Positions 23,812-34,835 of a DNA stretch of 64,000 bases are shown piece by piece. Each line of letters starts with the position of its first letter. Position 1 is the first letter of the stretch. The notes under the pieces were generated by a model. That model made no database searches. It was given only the letters and a program-made list of their open reading frames with translations, and was not told the DNA's origin. Source of the DNA: Saxidomus purpurata (Eukaryota > Mollusca > Bivalvia > Venerida > Veneridae); assembly GCA_022818135.1 (NCBI GenBank), contig JAFMSR010000015.1:18945132-19009131 (forward strand), read 5' to 3'. The position numbers were made by a program, and so were the translations under genes.

Positions 23812-26800
23812 GTAGGCATTAGTCAGCTTTTGAGCCCCGCTGTATGAAAACCAACATCTTATAGAAATTGTATTTCTTTTAAAAAGAATGGGGGAAAAGT
23901 AGCTAGTTCCTCCTTGGACTCTTGCCTTTGACTGAGAATGACTCGGTATTTTGACCGAACTGTAAAAGAACTGCAGTGATGGATTTGAACATCTTTCAAC
24001 AGCTGCTTTAGTTGACTACAATGTTTCGTTAAGGGATTAGTTTCCTTATTTTATTAGCTCACCTGGCTACGCCAGGATGAGCTTTTCTGATCGATGATTG
24101 TCCGTCGTCCGTAAACATTTTGATTCAAATGACATCTCCTCTGAAACCTCTAGGCCAATGTTGATAAAACTATGCAGGAATGTTCCTTGCATGAAGCTCT
24201 ACCAAAATTGTTCAAAGAATTCCATTCCATGCAGAACTATGGTTGCTATGGCAACAAATACATGTAGGAAAAACTTTAAAAATCTTCTCCTCTGAAACCA
24301 CAAGGCCTAGAGTTTAGATATTTGGCATGTAGCATTGTCTAGTGGACCTCTACCAAGATTGTTCAAATTATGACCCCCGGGTTAAAATTGACCCCGCGCG
24401 GGTGGGCCCTTAGTTTTGCATAGGCTTATATAGGAAAAACTTTAAAAATCTTCTTCTCTGAAACCACAAGGCCTGGAGCTTAGATATTTAGCATGTAGCA
24501 TTAGCTAGTGGACCTCTACCAAGATTGTTCAAATTATGACCCCCGGATCAAAATTGACCCCACACGTGGGGTCACTTAGTTTTGCATAGGCATATATAGG
24601 AAAAACTTTAAAAATCTTCTTCTCTGAAACCACAAGGCCTAGAGCTTAGATATTTGGCATAATAGCATTGGCTAGTGGACCTCTACCAAGATTGTTCAAA
24701 TTATTACCCCCGGGTCAAAATTGACCCCACACCGGGTGTCACTTAGTTTAACATAGGCTTATATAGGAAAATTTTAAAAAGCTTTTTCTCTGAAACCACA
24801 AAGCCTAGAGCTTAGATATTGGCATGTAGCATTGCCTAGTAGACCTCTTCAAAGTTTGTTCAAATTATGCCCCTGGGGTCAAAATTGACCTTGCCCGGGG
24901 GGGGTCACTTGTTTTACAAAGGCATATATAGGAAAACCTATTTGGTATATAACATTATCTAGTGATCTTCCACCAGGCAAGTGGACTTGTACCAAGGTGA
25001 GCGATATAGGGCCATCTTGGCCCTCTTGCTTTTAATTCATAATAAATATCTGTTTCGATTTCAAGATAGTTACGTAAAGTGTTGATCATAACTGACAGTT
25101 AATAATTCAGTTCTGATTGCTTTTGATGGCTGTAAAGTTGTTGCTAGGGGGACAGTTAATTAAAAAATCCAAAATAGATCTGAGTAAATTTTGTAACCAT
25201 ATCCTCTTCATAAGATTATAACCTTAATTTAGTAGTACAGGAGCTGTATTGCATTTGTCTGTTCTTAGACGTTTCCTGCCTCAGAAGGTTGGCCATTTCC
25301 TGAATATTACGGAGCCTGTGGAAGGTACATTGTAGAAGAATATGGTGGAAAATCTCTGGCAGAGTTTTATGATGCACCTTTTGAAAAGCGTGTAAGTCGA
25401 GAAGAGAAATTATGTATATTTAACTTAACCCTTACCTGGCTAAATAAAAAAAAAAAGACTTTTCTTTCTTTCAATTTGTAGAGTACAATTTATTGTTCAT
25501 ATGGGTGTGTACTGAAAATTACCATTGCAGATCATGATTAGATTGCACATATCATGATTTACACTTATCGCTCAGGTAAAATTGCTTGAGGCTGATGGTA
25601 TGTTCAAGCATGTTTGCATAATACTTCAGAAGATACAACGCGTTGCAGTTGGGTTTGCCCTTACGCTGTTTTAGCAATCAATAGAGTTACAATCTTACGT
25701 CACACAAAGGCGAATCTGAAACTATTAATAGAGCATGTATATATCGGTTAACTCCTCCCCTCCGTACTTTCAATGACAAGGCCAAATAGGGGCGCATGCG
25801 ATCAGTCTTTATTTGATTCTGACGTCACGTTCTGCCTAAACCGCATTCATGCACTCATTTGATCCAAAAACGTGGAAAGAAAATATTAAGGTCATGACAG
25901 AATCAATATCGGATATTGTAGATATTAATGTGCACTATAATTACAATGGAGTAGCTAGATGGAACTTTCTCCAAACATACGAAATGGACTATGAAAGTTT
26001 TATTGCGTACCTCCACGAGTAGCCCAACTAATTGTGCGCAAGAGCTTTTTGCTATATACGATGGCCGCCCTTAGCAAAGACAGACTAGATGTAACGTCAG
26101 TTGTAAAATGGGTCTGTCTTGCAGTCGAAATATTGAGGCTAATCCACGAGGGAATACATGTACATACAAAAAAACAGAAAAACACAACCAGCGCGCTCTC
26201 AAAATTAAAAGGTTTTCCCAATAGAATCTAGTGCAAATATATCTAAAGGGTCTCGGCGTAAACATGACTTTCGTACATTATTTATTCGTTTCTCATTTTC
26301 CCCTCAAAGCGGACAACCGGGACAGAAAAATCCGCCTGTCCGACGGCAGAAAATCCCGTGTTACACAAGTCGGACATAGGAATTCCACACCCCTGCTGTA
26401 CTATCGGTTGGACATATACAGCAGCACTCCACCAACATAATCGTCACATATAACTTGTTTTTGTTTATTTTAAGTATAAGTAATATGCACAAGTTCTCGT
26501 ATACGTACAATTTACTATATACATTACTATGCATTGCTACATGTGTACATTAAATGTCTTTCCGAAAACTTCTTGTGAGTTCACCGTCTCGCGTGCATGC
26601 GTGAGTTAATCATATGTCCTAGAACTTTACTAATGATTATCATAATTATGGATATGTGGATAGCCATTGACACTGGAAATAAATTAGTGTGCATAAGTAT
26701 ATCAAGGATTTATTAGTCTAAGATTAGTGTGTACATTTTACTTCAGTGACACTGACGACACAGCGGTCAGTGCAAAACAAAATGTTTGACTCCCGCAGAT

Positions 26801-29800
26801 TCTTTAAATGTTTTCTTTATCATTGGTCGAATGTTTCTGCACCAAAAAGTGAACAATAGCCGAAAAAATTGTACTTAGTCAAAGAGTTAAACAATGTTTT
26901 GAGTAATCGTGTAACTTTAAGTCATGTGTCCAACATTTCGCTCATGCGTGACACCTGGTTGTAAATTGCATTGGTCAGAGTGCAGTATCCTACACTCATC
27001 TTGCGAACTGTAACAGTTTACTGTTAGACATCCAACATACACTTTATGGGTTGGCATATAAAAGAATGGAAATACATGTAAATGTATGAGATAAAGTACA
27101 ATCAATTAGATAATCGTCAATAAACTACCGGTCCGACTGCCATGCCTGCCATTTCATTTTTATGTCCGAAGTAACTACGTCTCTGTTTATTGCTTTGGAA
27201 TTGTTTTCTCAGACTCAACAACCCGACCCCACTCCGAAGATTGAAGGAAGGGAGAAACCATTGACTTTGAAAGTAAAAACACAGTTCATAAGCGAAAATA
27301 TCTGTGTTCACTGTCTGCAGTATAGAAAGGAAACTTGGTTGTGATAACACAACAGAAAATGACCGTAAATTCACTTGTATACAAGCTAAGATTTTGGCAG
27401 GCAAGCATTTTCAGATGCACGTGATATGTCAGTAGAATACGACACTAGATACTAGTATGTTGGTAGAATACGGCACTAGATACAAGTATGTCAGTAGAAT
27501 ACGACACTTCTACTCTTGTCCATGACCTTGCTTTTGTGGTGACGCTTTGCGAAATAAAGGTTCAGAGTTCCAGTACTGCCGGAGACAAACCTATTTTTCA
27601 CGTTTACAGATAGGTGCTGCTATATCAATTATCGGTGTACTCAAATATTGATAATTTCGTAAATTTAGTTGGTTTCGTTGACATTTTGTATGAGAAACAG
27701 ACTGAAAACGCATTTTATGAAAAAAAAGCATTACAATATATTTTTGTTCACCAGACGTCATTATGAATTATGTAAAGTTCCGCAAACATAATTTACCTGT
27801 ATTATAATTCATAAACTTACGACGGACCTGTTCTAACGACGGGTACACCCCTATTTCGGTGTCTTCCTTTGTAGTACACTTAAATTAAATGCAATGAATG
27901 ATACCGTAGCTCAATCGCTGTGATTAAAAGAGATCTCGTTTAAAGGAGTATTAATCAACATTTTAAATAGAATAGTCTAGATCTATATAATTTCTCTCAA
28001 AGTCACTCCAAAATACGCAAAGAACCCTATATTCAACCTTACTAAATACTGATTGCCACTTGCATTAAAATACTTAAGTGAAGAACCGTGCAAGTTTTTG
28101 GGCGGAGCAAATTGACGACGTGAACGCTCGTACCTAAATGTCCTTGAATGGGGAGGAGTTAACCTATAAACTAGCTCTAATAATAGTTTCAAATTCGCGC
28201 TATGAGTGACGTAAGATTATAACTGTAATGATTGCCAAGATAGCGTGCGGGCAAACCCAACTGCAACGAGTTGTAGTTATTGTTCATTCTAAAATGTCTC
28301 AATTACTGTCAGTTAGATACACAGACCCTAAGGTAGAGTCCTTATGCATTGGAACACTGAAGCTTACTCTATGAGTTGACAGTCTGCACCAAAAGTACTT
28401 ATTATTTGATACATGAAATCTTAGGTGTTGCCATTTTGATAATTACATGTAAATATGAATAATTTGACAGTTTGGTCAGACATTTTAAATGTGATTTGTA
28501 GACGTATTGCTGAAATTAAACAAGTATGTTTTCCAGGCGGTAGCAGAACATGATACCAGGTTTGTCAATTTGTTGCCAGAGTATCATCAACCTGTTGCTA
28601 GGATATCATCAACCTGTTGCTAGGATATCATCAACTTGTTGCTAGGATATCATCAATCTGTTGCTAGGATATCAACTTGTTGCTAGGATATCATCAACAT
28701 GTTGCTATGATGCTTATTGTATGATTTTTCCTTCAGGCTGATTTAGCATACCAGTTGTTACAAATGGCTATGAGATTGACATCCGATCCTGAATGGAGTC
28801 TGTACTGGACTGATCTGAAGTCAGGAAACTTTGCTGTTGACCCGGCTGGAAAAGTGAAATACATAGATGCTGAAAACATAGTTGTGGTAGATAAGCAGGC
28901 AACTAAAATAGGTGAAAAATTATCATATTTTTTTTGGGTAAAACTAGATACAATGTAGAAAGCCCATTCCCTAGGGCATCATTTAACAATGATTTAAGGA
29001 GGATATTGGTCTAACAGTAGGCAGAAAATGAATTTTACTCCTTTTAGCAAAGCAAGCAAACTAACATATTGGTAGCGAATTTAAGTTTTAGCTAGAAGAG
29101 AACCGTACAAAAATGTTGGTCAGTGATTGTGTATTTGTTGAAAACAGGTACCAGATGTTTGTGATTGTCTTCACAAGAATATTGTTAGGAATGTTTGCAG
29201 TTGGATGAAATCATAGTAAAGGGGTATCTATGAAACTCCTAAGTAGAGATTTTGCTCATGTTTGGAATGAAGTAACTATTAACTTGTTAAAGTGTATTGT
29301 TTATCAGTATGTACATAGTTGTTAAAAAGTGTATGTTTTAACGGTACTGGAACTGCCGTGACGTTGTAGTAGCATCTTCCACTCTTGATCAGAGGGTCCC
29401 ATATTTGATCCCTATCATTTCTATGCATAAGTGTCCTTAGGCAAGACACAGATATTTCGACATTTGCCTCTCTCCTCTAGGTCGATTCCATCTGTAGTGA
29501 GTCTCGATAGTGATTAATGTAAGTTGTAACAACTTGTTTTGCAATCAAGAATAAATAAATTAGTAAAAATAATGATACCTTATGTTAATTTTAGCTAATA
29601 AAGAGCACTGGAATGAGGTAGCAGAGTCAGTGTACCTAGACTGTGAGGATGGGGCCACAGATTGTCTGTCATTTGATGTAAACGAGATGTGTACCCATTA
29701 CGAGACTGATCATAACTACTACGCTACGTGTAGAAACATGTTGTCAAAATATGCTGATGACAGAGTGAATGGAGGACTGCCGCATCTACTACACGACATG

Positions 29801-30612
29801 CCATCTCATGCAAATGTGAGTAGCAATGTGTGAGTCATAGTAACTAAGTAATATACACATTAAACGAGATGTGTACCCATTACGAGACTGATCATAACTA
29901 CTACGCTACGTGTAGAAACATGTTGTCAAAATATGCTGATGAAAGAGTGAATGGAGGACTGCCGCATCTACTACACGACATGCCATCTCATGCAAATGTG
30001 AGTAGCAATGTGTGAGTCATAGTAACTAAGTAATATACACATTTTGTAACATGTTATGTCAGCCTCTATGTAAGTGATGTGAAACAGAATATCATTATTT
30101 TGCTGGTTTGAATCTGCTTCTGTTAGATATGATACACAGTGGTTCCCGGTTAACCTTCCATTTGTTTAGGTTTAGGTTGCAGAGTTGAGATCACTAAAAT
30201 CTCTTACTCATTGATAGTCTTGGGTTCGCGCCTCACTATCTACCTGGCCCTTAATAGGAGGAAAGTTGTCAGTTTCTTATGAAGGATGGGAGCCCAATAT
30301 GTGTCCTTCCATGGAAAGTCCTGCCTTTAAATTATTGAAATACACTTGATATGGGGCGAAGCACCAACTTCAAGAAAATGATAAAGACTCTATGCTAGTT
30401 GAACTCAGTTATGCACTGAGTAAAGGGTTTTACTTAAATCATTTCAGGATGACTGGGATCTGGACAATCTACTGAATGAATGTACGAGACCTCACCAATC
30501 CCAGGGTCGTATAAAAGCTGTACATAAACTCTTACAAGCCTTGGATCATCTCAGAAACACCCCGGCACCTGATCCAGGCAAAGAACGGGGTAAAAGAATT
30601 CCAGTTGTATGA
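23110..30612 (+). CDS. DIPK2A: Divergent protein kinase domain 2A-like protein (DIA1/C3orf58 family)
   Basis: Complete gene of 461 codons in five exons: 23110-23811, 25269-25391, 28737-28911, 29595-29815 and 30448-30612 (TGA at 30610). Phases join without a stop. The protein has a short basic N-tail, a membrane anchor at about residues 44-62, then a luminal Cys-rich kinase-like domain: CPACYG (79-84), VVLKK (Lys 130 or 131 in the VAIK position), WTDLKSGNFAV (Asp 301, Asn 306, catalytic-loop position) and YIDAENI (Asp 319, DFG position). Order and spacing match vertebrate DIPK2A/DIPK2B from memory (RVVLK, GWPF, DNFAV, VDAEN, DHNYYAVC, LLHDPP). DIPK2 proteins act in the secretory pathway or are secreted; catalytic activity in this copy is not shown. 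2A rather than 2B is not certain, since invertebrates may have a single gene. Confidence 0.93.
24052..25032. mobile_element. Helentron-like non-autonomous element with about 165-bp internal tandem repeats, DIPK2A intron 1
   Basis: Starts TTAGCTCACCTGGC; ends CAGG...GTGAGCGATATAGGG followed by the hairpin GGGCCATCTTGGCCC and CTCTTG. Inside are about five imperfect units, each with ACCACAAGGCCTAGAGCTTA, GGCATGTAGCATT, GTGGACCTCTACCAAGATTG, GACCCC and TATATAGGAAAAAC. Short inverted ends, internal tandem repeats and a 3' hairpin are the architecture of HINE/Helentron elements. No Rep/helicase frame. Confidence 0.7.
25269..25391 (+). CDS. DIPK2A: DIPK2A-like exon 2: SEGWPF / GACGR block
   Basis: 41 codons, phase 0 to phase 0 (residues 235-275). 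Reads FPASEGWPFPEYYGACGR then a Tyr/Phe-rich helix ending APFEKR; the vertebrate protein has PSDEGWPF, GACGR and APWEKR in the same order. Between the VAIK-like Lys and the catalytic loop. Confidence 0.93.
25427..25590 (-). mobile_element. Copy of dispersed GATCATGATC palindromic element, DIPK2A intron 2
   Basis: Begins TTAACCCTTACCTGGCTAAA, the reverse complement of the end seen at 19610-19635, and carries GCAGATCATGATTAGATTGC and ATATCATGATTTACACT. One of at least eight copies in the window. Confidence 0.55.
25636..28273. mobile_element. 2.6-kb transposon with about 130-bp terminal inverted repeats, DIPK2A intron 2
   Basis: Left arm 25636-25768 and right arm about 28140-28273 are reverse complements along their length: CAACKCGTTGCAGTTGGG at the tips, then GTTTGCCC, AATCTTACGTCAC, GAAACTATTA and GGTTAACTCCTCCCC. 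TA flanks both ends, as expected for a TA target duplication. Interior frames are short and unrecognised, so it is non-autonomous or decayed. Part of the interior (AATTGTGCGCAAGAGC to ATTGAGGCTAATCC) recurs in diverged form at 41270-41410 and 61490-61560. Confidence 0.75.
27412..27520. repeat. About 36-bp tandem repeat inside the 2.6-kb element
   Basis: Three copies of TATGTCAGTAGAATACGACA followed by CTAGATAC.AG. Confidence 0.85.
28560..28712. repeat. 22-bp minisatellite beside DIPK2A exon 3
   Basis: About seven copies of TGTTGCTAGGATATCATCAA plus two bases, with single-base variants and one shortened unit. It ends 25 bases before the exon 3 acceptor. Confidence 0.92.
28737..28911 (+). CDS. 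DIPK2A: DIPK2A-like exon 3: catalytic loop and DFG-equivalent
   Basis: Residues 276-333, ending phase 1. WTDLKSGNFAV replaces the HRD-loop; Asp 301 and Asn 306 are in place, but the usual His-Arg is absent, as in the rest of the DIPK family. IDAEN replaces DFG with the metal-binding Asp 319 retained. The exon starts 25 bases after a 22-bp minisatellite, so the polypyrimidine tract sits directly beside a repeat. Confidence 0.92.
29345..29576 (+). mobile_element. tRNA-derived SINE ending 18 bp before DIPK2A exon 4
   Basis: Weak tRNA-like head (GTGACGTTGTAGTAGCATC as box A region, GGTCCCATATTTGATCCC as box B region), body with AGGCAAGACACAGATATTTC, and the tail GCAATCAAGAATAAATAAATT shared with families B and C. 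It supplies sequence immediately upstream of the exon 4 acceptor. Confidence 0.55.
29595..29815 (+). CDS. DIPK2A: DIPK2A-like exon 4: Cys-rich C-lobe
   Basis: Residues 334-407. Contains CEDGATDCLSF, EMCTHYETDHNYYATCRNML and LPHLLHDMP, aligned in order with the vertebrate CDKEACLSF, LCARATVDHNYYAVCQNLL and GLLHDPP. Donor at 29816 (GTGAGT). The 3' two-thirds of this exon, with its donor, is repeated immediately downstream (29861-30042). Confidence 0.93.
29861..30042 (+). pseudogene. 182-bp tandem duplicate of the 3' part of DIPK2A exon 4
   Basis: Bases 29861-30042 repeat 29679-29860 with one difference seen (GATGAC to GATGAA, Asp to Glu in the coding part). The copy keeps the GTGAGT donor but has no acceptor at its start (the sequence before it is TATACACATT), so it should not be spliced in. 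If the first donor were bypassed, translation would stop at the TGA seven codons on. Very recent duplication or an assembly artefact. Confidence 0.92.
30120..30345 (+). mobile_element. Possible tRNA-derived SINE, DIPK2A intron 4
   Basis: A degenerate tRNA-like head around 30170-30235 (GGTTGCAGAGTTGAGATCAC, then GGGTTCGCGCCTC in the box B place) is followed by a non-coding body. Only one copy in the window, so weak. Confidence 0.35.
30448..30612 (+). CDS. DIPK2A: DIPK2A-like exon 5: C-terminus and stop
   Basis: 54 codons plus TGA. LDNLLNECTRP and RIKAVHKLLQAL correspond to the vertebrate LEALLDECANP and RFQAAKELREYL. The tail (APDPGKERGKRIPVV) is longer than I recall for vertebrates. Confidence 0.9.
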   Translation, partial: DDWDLDNLLNECTRPHQSQGRIKAVHKLLQALDHLRNTPAPDPGKERGKRIPVV

Positions 30613-32640
30613 CATCAACATCTTATTACTTACATCACGGTTGTATGACATCATCAATTGACAAACAAAACAAAACCTCAAAAATGGACTGAAAAATAAA
30701 ACAACAATGGAATTCAAAGGGATTTGTAGAGTTGAAAATTATGGACCAAAATTTCACAGATGGGAATGTTGTCTTGATTTTCATTGTAAGAGATTTATAA
30801 GTTCTTGACTTGTTAAAAAAAAATTCCAGCAATTTTATGGTAGAAATAAACAAGTAAAATGAACACAGATACAGAAAATCCAAAAGACCAAATCACTCAA
30901 TAAAAAATCTGACCTTTTGGTCAGGAATTTAATGGATTTTTTTTTTCTAAGACCAGTCTTAAATCTCTTGCCTCTGATTGGCTTGCAGTGAAATAATTAA
31001 CTAATTTGACCAATTTGAAACAGGAGATTTTAGACTGGTTTCAGGGTGGAAAGTTTTTTTCAGAGTAGTTTCAGTTATCATCTCAATGATTTGACGATCA
31101 TGTTTAAAAGAATGGTCCCTCAATCTTATGTCATTTGCTGAAGTTGAAAGTGACTCACAGAGAAATGGATTTCATTAAAAACACATGTGAGTTGTAGCAT
31201 TGAAACCTTTTCATTGTGTCAAGATTAACTGTTAAACAGTTACATGTAGATCTACTTGTTTTGCCACACTCTGTGGTTTCTCTTTATATTGTGTTTTTAA
31301 AAGGTTGAACTACATGTATGTTCTTGACATAAAAATGACTACATTTATTAAGAGTTTCACATAGAAGAGATTGTCATTGCTAGGGCAGCAGGCAGATCCT
31401 TGTTTCTATCAATGAATATATGTGGGAATATAGTGTATTCAACAAAGACTTGGACAATGGTGTTTCTATGTCAAATATATATTGGCCTATTTCTTCTTGT
31501 TTTTATGAGCATAATAATTTGTTAGACTTCATTTGTTTATGAGTTACAGAATTTCCTTACTGTAATTAACAGCGTATAAATCTTTGAATATTTTAATACA
31601 AAAGATTTCATCTTTATCATTTCTCTTTTTTGGATTTTCCTTAAAATATAATAAAAATTCTGGGTGTGTAACACCAGATTGGATTAACATCAGGATCACA
31701 GTTAGGTTTAAAGTTAGGAATAAATCTAAAATATAATAAATCTCAAATATATGAGTGGAAAAAAAAGTCCTACGCAAAGGAGTTTTTAGCAACTTTGTTT
31801 CACTCTGCTGGTCAGAGTGTCTTTGTTTTTGAACCTTACTTAATTACAATAGACAGTGTCTTGGCAAAATGGGCTATGGTAGATGGTAGATTTGTATTTA
31901 GTTTTTAGTAGTAAAGTTTGAAGTATGATTATACTGAAAGAAAAAAGAAATGCGGGGTAAACCTTTGTGGTGATTTAAAGAACTGTATTTGACGTTTTCT
32001 AAAATAATATAAAGATTTATCTTTTATGAGTAAATTTCCAAAAATTAATCATTTTATGACCCCTATGAACTTCTGTTAGCCATACCATAATTGAAAGGAA
32101 TAACAGTTTGATATAAATAGTGGAATGTGTGTCTGTGAAGAGTAACAGAATATTGAATTTTTTGTTGCCCTGTGTTTCTTTTTTCTTTCAGTATATTGGA
32201 TTTAATCTTGTTTGAATGAAAGGCCAGAAAGTTATTCACAAGCAATCCATTGGACAGTGGAAAACTTGCAAAAGTGCCATACATGTATATACTAGTAACT
32301 GTGTGATGGGTTGGATATTTTGATTGTGATTTTAAATCGAAATTAGTTTGAAATTTGATTGGGCATTTTAATTGGATTTATATGAGAAAAAATTGTTGTG
32401 TATTTGTCTCTGTTGTGTTGAAATTTCATTGCAAAAAACATAGATTTTATTATGGAGGTATTTGATATTTTCATGTTTTTAAAAAGAATCTATTTTAGTA
32501 TTACATATCACGAGGAACGTAGAATTCTATGTTCCTGAAATCACACTTTATGTATGTTATGTATGTTAGATTGTATTTTTTTGTAATAATTACACCATAA
32601 ATATTGATTCTATAAGGTGTTTGAGTTCCTATTTTTGCCC
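30613..32640 (+). other. DIPK2A-like 3' UTR and AT-rich downstream flank
   Basis: No gene seen. AATAAA occurs at 30899-30904 and 31719-31724 and again in ATAATAAATC just after. A near-perfect palindrome AGGAACGTAGAATTCTATGT lies at about 32515. The true polyadenylation site cannot be chosen from sequence. Confidence 0.45.
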
Positions 32641-32829
32641 GCACATTTTCAGAATTCCTTTTTCTTATGTGCTAGGGCTTTGTTGAGTTTAAAAGTGAAA
32701 TGAAGGCACAAGTGAAAAGTAAAGTGATCTGAAAGAGAAAAATTTGTTAACTCCACTGCCGCGGAGCTGGAGGGTGGGGGGACGGTATAGGAATGGCCCA
32801 CATCTGTCTGCCCGTAACACTTCACTAAT

Positions 32830-33135
32830 TTAGGTTAAAGGTTTGAGTTTTGAAACTTGTGTCTGCTCCATATTTCTTTTTAAACCTTTGAAAGATTTTG
32901 ATGAAGCTCTGGTTAAATGTTCTGGTCGTGTTGGGTCAAGGTCACAGCTGGAGGTCGAACATCTGAGTTTGGAATTTTATGTCCACTCCGTCTAAAGGAT
33001 TTTGATGAAACTGTGGTCAAATGTTTTGGTTTGTCATGTAAATGTGCAGAACTGATTATCTGGCCAGGAATACTCTATAACCGCCCGTTATGGACGGTTC
33101 CTGATCTGGCCAAGCCGACTCAAGGTCACAAGTTA
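32830..33135. repeat. Diverged tandem repeat (GATTTTGATGAARCT / CAAGGTCACA family)
   Basis: Two imperfect units with GATTTTGATGAAGCTCTGGT and GGATTTTGATGAAACTGTGG, TTATGTCCACTCCGTCTAAA and CAAGGTCACA. Related to 5285-5600. The open frame across it is chance. Confidence 0.55.
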
Positions 33136-33579
33136 CAAAAAACTTACACATTCCTACTTTATAGACCACCTCAACAGATCAGTTACTTTGTTTGCCTAAA
33201 AAAATCAGCGATGTGCACCTCTGCGAGAAAACCACACCCAGTAACATTAGTTCCTTCAAAGTTTTAATTTGCGGCGGGGGATTGACTATCTTGTGTACAT
33301 ATAAAATAAATCACAGATGAAGTAAGTATGTCTATGAGTAAAGTTAAATACTTTTAATCTAGACTTACAAGCAACTTTCCTGACAACCCTGGTCGCAGCC
33401 TTGATTATTTTTCGGCCACCAATGCCTGTCACCAATGTATGTCACCAATATTCCGATGAAATCCATCGTACTATTATTACAGGCATGCTAAAAACCCAGA
33501 TAGCCCTGTCGGCAAAAGCCATGATATTGCATCAAGACTATATAGTACCGCACACTGCATAAATGTACATTACTGAAAG

Positions 33580-34290
33580 CAGTCTAGAATGGTGCTCGAT
33601 TAGAAATGGACAAAACATTGATGCGACCAAGGCTGAACCTCCAAAGAACAGTGTTCAAGTCCCTGGCCACGTAAAAGCAGGTATCGACCATGCACACAGT
33701 CAAAACTAGTCGTCTGTGAGATCTCCGCATTACCTGTGCCAATCTGAACATCACTCGGCCTTTTCCGTAGAAATAACAACGGAAAAGGCCGAGTGATGTT
33801 CCGAACACAATGGTAACGTCGTAGCCTCTTGCCCAACCGGCTTCCCATAGCACACCCTGACGAAACCCATCTTCGATTCCCGGTGACCACTTTTTCTGGC
33901 AAAAACGTTAATTCCCACTCGAAAAGTAGGCCACTCGCGCTGTCAATAATAGCCATGGCACTCAGCTGAAGGATGCAGCCCTGAAAGTGCCATTATGTCT
34001 CCCCTGCAACACATACACTGTTAGGGAGAACTTCTCAAACATCCAAGGAGCCGTGTATAGGCCTTCCAGGCCCGTCACACTGTAGCCGTCACCGGTGCAG
34101 GTGCCTTCAGAGGTCTCTTCTGTCGCCGTTTGGCACAGTACAGATTTTTTTAAGGCCACTTCCATCGTTGTTGGTCAAGATCCCGACAGCTACAAGATTG
34201 AAGTCAAGAATCTGGCAAGACCCTGTGCCCAGCGACGTGCATTCCCCGATATATAAGCATATGCTGGATGACAATGCTAATTTTAACAAA
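33580..34290. other. GC-richer island with 23-bp perfect hairpin, unrecognised
   Basis: This stretch is clearly richer in G and C than its flanks and has several overlapping - strand open frames of 60-118 codons that I cannot assign to any family. The frames overlap and shift, as in a decayed coding sequence or old transposon. A perfect inverted repeat (arms 33746-33768 and 33779-33801, core CACTCGGCCTTTTCCGT, 10-base loop) lies inside. Confidence 0.45.
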
Positions 34291-34835
34291 ATCTAGGATG
34301 AGCTTTGCAAATCGGCGTGGTGTTATGACATTGCTAAAACCAAAATAACTCGATTTTTCTAATTTTAGAGAAAGTTAAGGAATAGTTTAAAAGGGCCTAT
34401 ACAGCATCAAATTTTTTTTCTAGGCCATAGCACCATGCCCATTTCCTGTATTTGATACTTTGTCATCTAGGGCAGGAACGTAGAAATGTATATTCTACGT
34501 TCCTGTCTAGGGTAAAAAGACTAGGCTACAAGGTTAAACCATCGTTTTACGCACCTACACTTTCTTCCCCGTGTGATGTGTCTTTATTAAACCTAGGTAA
34601 AATTCGAAATTGGGTCATTTAGGTAAAAAGCTAGAATACTAGATAAACTAATAAGATATCCTTGTAGAGGACGCATTTTTCACCAATTCTAAATGAAACA
34701 TGACCAGAATGAATGTCAAATAGACTCTACCGCGGAAAAATCACGTAGAAAACAAGTTTTATATATTTTGCTGTATTTTTCTTTCACTGATCAATACAAT
34801 ACAAAGCAACGTAACGCAAAACAACACCATACAAT

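Noticed and set aside
26034..26265. Overlapping frames inside the 2.6-kb transposon as a transposase
   Set aside because: Too short, on both strands, with no DDE or DNA-binding motif seen.
32917..33267. 116-codon + strand frame
   Set aside because: Falls across a diverged noncoding tandem repeat; composition is not protein-like.
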